60,873 bases of DNA, taken from RGIG7213 sp045545665 (GTDB taxonomy: Bacteria > Bacillota > Clostridia > Oscillospirales > CAG-272). The DNA is taken from positions 1-60,873 of the forward strand of contig JAZQBL010000008.1 of assembly GCA_045545665.1 (NCBI GenBank). Reading direction: 5' to 3'. Shown here piece by piece: positions 58,054 through 60,873 of the stretch. The translations under genes and the position numbers were made by a program. Under the pieces are notes generated by a model. The model saw nothing but the letters and a program-made list of their open reading frames with translations. It was not told the origin of the DNA and made no database searches. Each line of letters begins with the position of its first letter. The first letter of the stretch is position 1.

Positions 58054-58989
58054 ATGAAAAAGTTTATCGCTATCATCTGTTTGACGTTTACTCTGTCATC
58101 GCTTTTCGTTTCGGCATCAAGTACGACAGAGCTTGATCTGCCGTGTATTCCGTCCGATTTCACCGTAAATATTGACGGTGAAAATTCGGAAGCCGTATGG
58201 GAAAAGGCGGCAAAAATATCACTTACAAAAGATAATACGGGCACGTGGGCAGGTATGGACAGACAGGAAGATATTCTTCCGCTTGATGCATTTTTTATGT
58301 GGAGTGACGACGGAATATACGTCTTTGCCGACGTAAAAGACAACAATCCCGTGTTTGACGGAGTTCACGACTGCTTTGAAGTGGCGTTCAATCCCGGCGG
58401 GATCATACCGAAGGAAGACGAGCTTCAGGGAATGTTCTTTATGTTCTGGCCCTTTGATGAAGACAGCGTTAAGTGCACACGCCACAATATGAGTGTGGAA
58501 ACGAAGACAGGCGTAGAAGCGCACGACGTACAAGCCAAGTACAAAAAAACAGACGGCGGCTGGACAATGGAAGCACTTATCCCCTGGCACTACATATGCG
58601 ACGAAACGAGACCCGTCTACGTAAACAAGCGCAAAACAGAGCCGCTTCTTGCGAACTTTGAGCACAAGGAAGGTGCTTTTCTTACAGCAACCGTGTGCAG
58701 ACTCAACGGTGACGAAGAAAATCAGTATCTTGCGGTATACAGAACTTGCACGGACAACAACGGTGCCAATTTCAATACGGATTCGTATAACGTAAAAATG
58801 ACTCTCGGAAAAGAGATCGTCGTACCGCAAGCAGATACGAACGAACAAACGCAAGCCAAGACAACTGACAGCGTTACTTCATCAAACGAAGAGAACGGCA
58901 ACACGGTCATCATAGCGGTATCCGTAATTGCCGCTGTCGTTGTTATAGCAGCAGTTGTGACGGTTATTTTGAAAAAGCGCAACAGATGA
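58054..58989 (+). CDS. Membrane-anchored CBM9/DOMON-like surface protein 1
   Basis: 311 aa from ATG at 58054 (AAAGGAG 8 bases upstream). Signal peptide 1-22, then a CBM9-like domain: FTVNIDGENSEAVWEKAAKI near residue 35, FFMWSDDGIYVFADVKDNNP near 77, GWTMEALIPWHYI near 170. A Thr/Asn/Glu linker leads to a C-terminal helix (TVIIAVSVIAAVVVIAAVVT) ending KKRNR. CBM9-type modules bind reducing ends of glycans. Paralogue of the protein at 59171, with the same architecture. No catalytic domain. Confidence 0.82.
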   Translation: MKKFIAIICLTFTLSSLFVSASSTTELDLPCIPSDFTVNIDGENSEAVWEKAAKISLTKDNTGTWAGMDRQEDILPLDAFFMWSDDGIYVFADVKDNNPVFDGVHDCFEVAFNPGGIIPKEDELQGMFFMFWPFDEDSVKCTRHNMSVETKTGVEAHDVQAKYKKTDGGWTMEALIPWHYICDETRPVYVNKRKTEPLLANFEHKEGAFLTATVCRLNGDEENQYLAVYRTCTDNNGANFNTDSYNVKMTLGKEIVVPQADTNEQTQAKTTDSVTSSNEENGNTVIIAVSVIAAVVVIAAVVTVILKKRNR

Positions 58990-59028
58990 TCTTTCTTTGA
59001 AGTTGAACAAAAATTCAAAATTAATGTA

Positions 59029-59058
59029 TTGACAAAACGCTATCGCTTGTGCTATAAT
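59029..59058 (+). promoter_or_regulatory. Strong promoter of CBM9-like protein 2
   Basis: TTGACA (59029-59034), 18 bases, TATAAT (59053-59058): both hexamers match consensus exactly. About 105 nt of leader follows. Confidence 0.88.
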
Positions 59059-59170
59059 GCCACCGTAAGTATATTGGCGTATAATGATTTTGTGTCCTTA
59101 ATAAAAAAGCCGCAAAGGATCCTGCGCCATTTTTTCACATTTATTAATTTCTTAAATTGGAGGATTAGTA

Positions 59171-60358
59171 ATGAAAAAGATTCTTTCTTTTATCGTGGTT
59201 GCAATGATGCTTATGGCAACAGTTCTTACAGCATCCGCAGCCCCCACAGCTGTCGGCACTATCGGTGTCGTTCCCGTTCTTTACGCTAAGTCGGATATGA
59301 TCACTATCGACGGTACTGTTGACGCTGCTGAATGGGATGAAACAAACAGCATTTTGCTCAGTTGCAAAACAAACATGGCAACATGGACGACAGATTATCC
59401 CGGTGAGATCCAGTTCTTCTACTCCTGGGGTGATGACGGTATTTACATGGCTGCAAAAGTTATTGACAGCACACTCACGTTCACAACATTGAATTCAGAA
59501 GGTGAAGAAGGCGGCTTCCAGGACAGATTCCAGATCGCTTTCAACCCCTGCGGCCTTATCTATGAAAAGGCAAAGGGCCTCTGCTTCTCCTTCTACCCTG
59601 TATGTGAAGAAGGCACAGAGCTTAAAGCAGGCGCAACAGGTGACCTCCACGCTCGTAAGCACGACTATGCTGAATCGGATAACGAGTCCGAAAGCATCGT
59701 TGGTGTTGCAGGCTTCAAGGGCGCATTCAAGGTAACAGAAGACGGTTGGGATATGGAAGCTATCCTCCCCTGGAATCTCATTTCATCACAGGATAGAAAA
59801 TACGATATAATCGACTTTGATACAGAAGGTGCTTTCTGTTCCGTATTTGATCCCAAGAACGAAGACAGAACAAGAGCATTCACAAAAGCTTTCATCGCAT
59901 ACGTTGATAACAAAGAACTCGACGATCCGTCACCTAACACAGGCAGAACAGCTACAGCTGCTGATCAGGCAAATAACTGGAACGGTGATTCTTACGACAT
60001 CACACTTAAGTTCTACATGGAAGGCGAAAGCACAGACGATAAGACAGTTACACCTTACACAGTTGATGAACTGAAGGCTATCTTCACAGACGTTGACTGG
60101 ACTGATTACGACGATGCTCAGAACCCCGATACAAGCGATGAAGAAGACGATCCCATCGTTGACGATACAGCAGCTGGAAACGAAGAAACAGACGCCGCTA
60201 CAAACGCTCCCGCTACAGGTAACGATTCCGCATCAACAACAACAGGCGATTCCGCTGACAAAGACGGTGGCAGCCCTGTTATCTGGATCGTAATTGCCGC
60301 TGTTGCAGTTGTTGCTATCGCTGCAGTTGCAATCGTAATTTCTAAGAAAAAGAAATAA
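59171..60358 (+). CDS. Membrane-anchored CBM9/DOMON-like surface protein 2, probably abundant
   Basis: 395 aa. Signal peptide 1-23 (ILSFIVVAMMLMATVLTASA), CBM9-like domain with MITIDGTVDAAEWDETNSIL near 43, FFYSWGDDGIYMAAKVIDST near 82, GWDMEAILPWNLIS near 195. An acidic/Thr linker (~290-365) leads to a helix (IWIVIAAVAVVAIAAVAIVI) ending SKKKK. GGAGG precedes ATG. Codon use differs from neighbours (ACA, CTC, TTC and GGC instead of the usual ACG, CTT, TTT), matching a highly expressed gene, as do the consensus promoter and own terminator. Confidence 0.85.
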   Translation: MKKILSFIVVAMMLMATVLTASAAPTAVGTIGVVPVLYAKSDMITIDGTVDAAEWDETNSILLSCKTNMATWTTDYPGEIQFFYSWGDDGIYMAAKVIDSTLTFTTLNSEGEEGGFQDRFQIAFNPCGLIYEKAKGLCFSFYPVCEEGTELKAGATGDLHARKHDYAESDNESESIVGVAGFKGAFKVTEDGWDMEAILPWNLISSQDRKYDIIDFDTEGAFCSVFDPKNEDRTRAFTKAFIAYVDNKELDDPSPNTGRTATAADQANNWNGDSYDITLKFYMEGESTDDKTVTPYTVDELKAIFTDVDWTDYDDAQNPDTSDEEDDPIVDDTAAGNEETDAATNAPATGNDSASTTTGDSADKDGGSPVIWIVIAAVAVVAIAAVAIVISKKKK

Positions 60359-60401
60359 TTCACTGAAATTTTGATCAAAATATAAATGTGAAAAATAATT
60401 T

Positions 60402-60428
60402 AAGAACTGCCGCAAAACGGCAGTTCTT
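60402..60428 (+). terminator. Terminator of CBM9-like protein 2
   Basis: Perfect 11-bp stem AAGAACTGCCG/CGGCAGTTCTT with loop CAAAA, followed by T-run. Confidence 0.92.
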
Positions 60429-60439
60429 TTTTTGGTTAA

Positions 60440-60873
60440 AGAAAACCACCAGCTAAGCTGGTGGTTCCGTAGAGGCTTTTACCGCCGGGCAATCCCGCCG
60501 CAGCGGCAATTCATCAAAACCGATTGAACGGGCGTTTTGCGTACTTTTTTACACTTCCTCCGACAGCACCGTTAATTTGCAAACGACACCTGACAGATGC
60601 TTTTCGTCATATAATCATAACCACCGGCTAAGCCGGTGGCTTGCTCAGCCCTATAAGGGCGTATTACTGGCTGGGCTGAAAGCCCACCGAAGCATTTTAC
60701 ACTTGCAAACGACGCCCTACCGCCACAGATGTGGCTACACAGAACCCAAGCCTTCTCCTGCGGGAGAAGGGGGACCACGATAGTGGTGGATGAGGAGTTG
60801 ATTTGAACATAAAACACCTCATCCGTCAGCCTCGTAGTTGCTTGCAACTACATCCACCATTCCCCCACTGGGG
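60440..60873. repeat. Intergenic palindromic repeats (REP-like) to the window edge
   Basis: No real gene seen. Two REP-like hairpins: AACCACCAGCT-A-AGCTGGTGGTT (60444-60466) and CCACCGGCT-A-AGCCGGTGG (60621-60639). A TTGCAAACGAC core recurs near 60577 and 60705. CCTTCTCC-TGCG-GGAGAAGG (60751-60770) and GATGAGG/CCTCATC elements match the 26.3-26.5 kb cluster. Short open frames here are by-products of the repeats. Confidence 0.75.

Noticed and set aside
60572..60847. Overlapping open frames on both strands at the right end
   Set aside because: They lie wholly in palindromic repeat DNA and have no start signals; similar frames are common annotation artefacts in repeat regions.
60440..60873. Possible CRISPR array
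   Set aside because: Repeats are palindromes of different families without regular spacing or unique spacers.

Overview
The window looks like chromosome of a Gram-positive, low-to-mid-GC member of the Clostridia (Bacillota), most likely an uncultured gut bacterium. The evidence is an 11-gene dcw cell-wall/division cluster with SpoVD- and SpoVE-like proteins, a single-gene-per-step histidine operon using the short HisG plus HisZ, strong AGGAGG-type ribosome binding sites, consensus TTGACA-17-TATAAT promoters, and large secreted surface proteins. dapA, dapB and murE point to a meso-diaminopimelate wall.

Layout. Positions 1-7.9 kb are AT-rich and accessory-looking: decayed signal-peptide genes inside a ~475-bp direct repeat, unrecognised genes, and a chain of small housekeeping or detoxification genes (NUDIX, a shrunken TipAS-like ORF, flavin reductase, VOC, methyltransferase). 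Positions 8-17.4 kb hold small stress and transport operons: a GNAT acetyltransferase behind a coupled 44-codon ORF, a HTH/zinc-ribbon regulator, an OhrR-like glutathione peroxidase/flavodoxin/MarR/nitroreductase operon, an aldehyde dehydrogenase behind a broken alcohol dehydrogenase, and a TetR-ABC exporter operon. Positions 17.5-26 kb are filled by one 2,738-residue secreted von Willebrand factor A (VWA) protein whose stop codon overlaps the start of a 91-residue cysteine-containing peptide gene.

Positions 26.7-37.6 kb, minus strand, look like one long operon: hisZ-G-D-C-B-H-A-F-IE, a DUF3267-like membrane protein, dapA, dapB and a lipoprotein with a GH71/99-like barrel. A secreted PIG-L-type deacetylase and a CorA-type transporter follow. 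Positions 40.4-53.5 kb, minus strand, are the dcw cluster mraZ-rsmH-ftsL-spoVD-murE-murF-mraY-spoVE/ftsW-murG-divIB-ftsZ, without murD, murB, murC or ftsA. Positions 53.6-60.4 kb, plus strand, carry a ZIP metal transporter, polA, a lipoprotein and two membrane-anchored CBM9-like surface proteins. The right end and the 26.2-26.6 kb gap contain the same families of short palindromic interspersed repeats.

The most unusual signals are: (1) three conserved genes (spoVD-like PBP, murE, ZIP transporter) whose best start codons are ATC, ATT and ATA, each behind a good Shine-Dalgarno sequence and with no sensible ATG/GTG/TTG; (2) the giant VWA protein translationally coupled to a small Cys-containing peptide; (3) the structured leader ORF ahead of the GNAT gene; (4) several clear operator palindromes, including a double operator now driving a broken gene.
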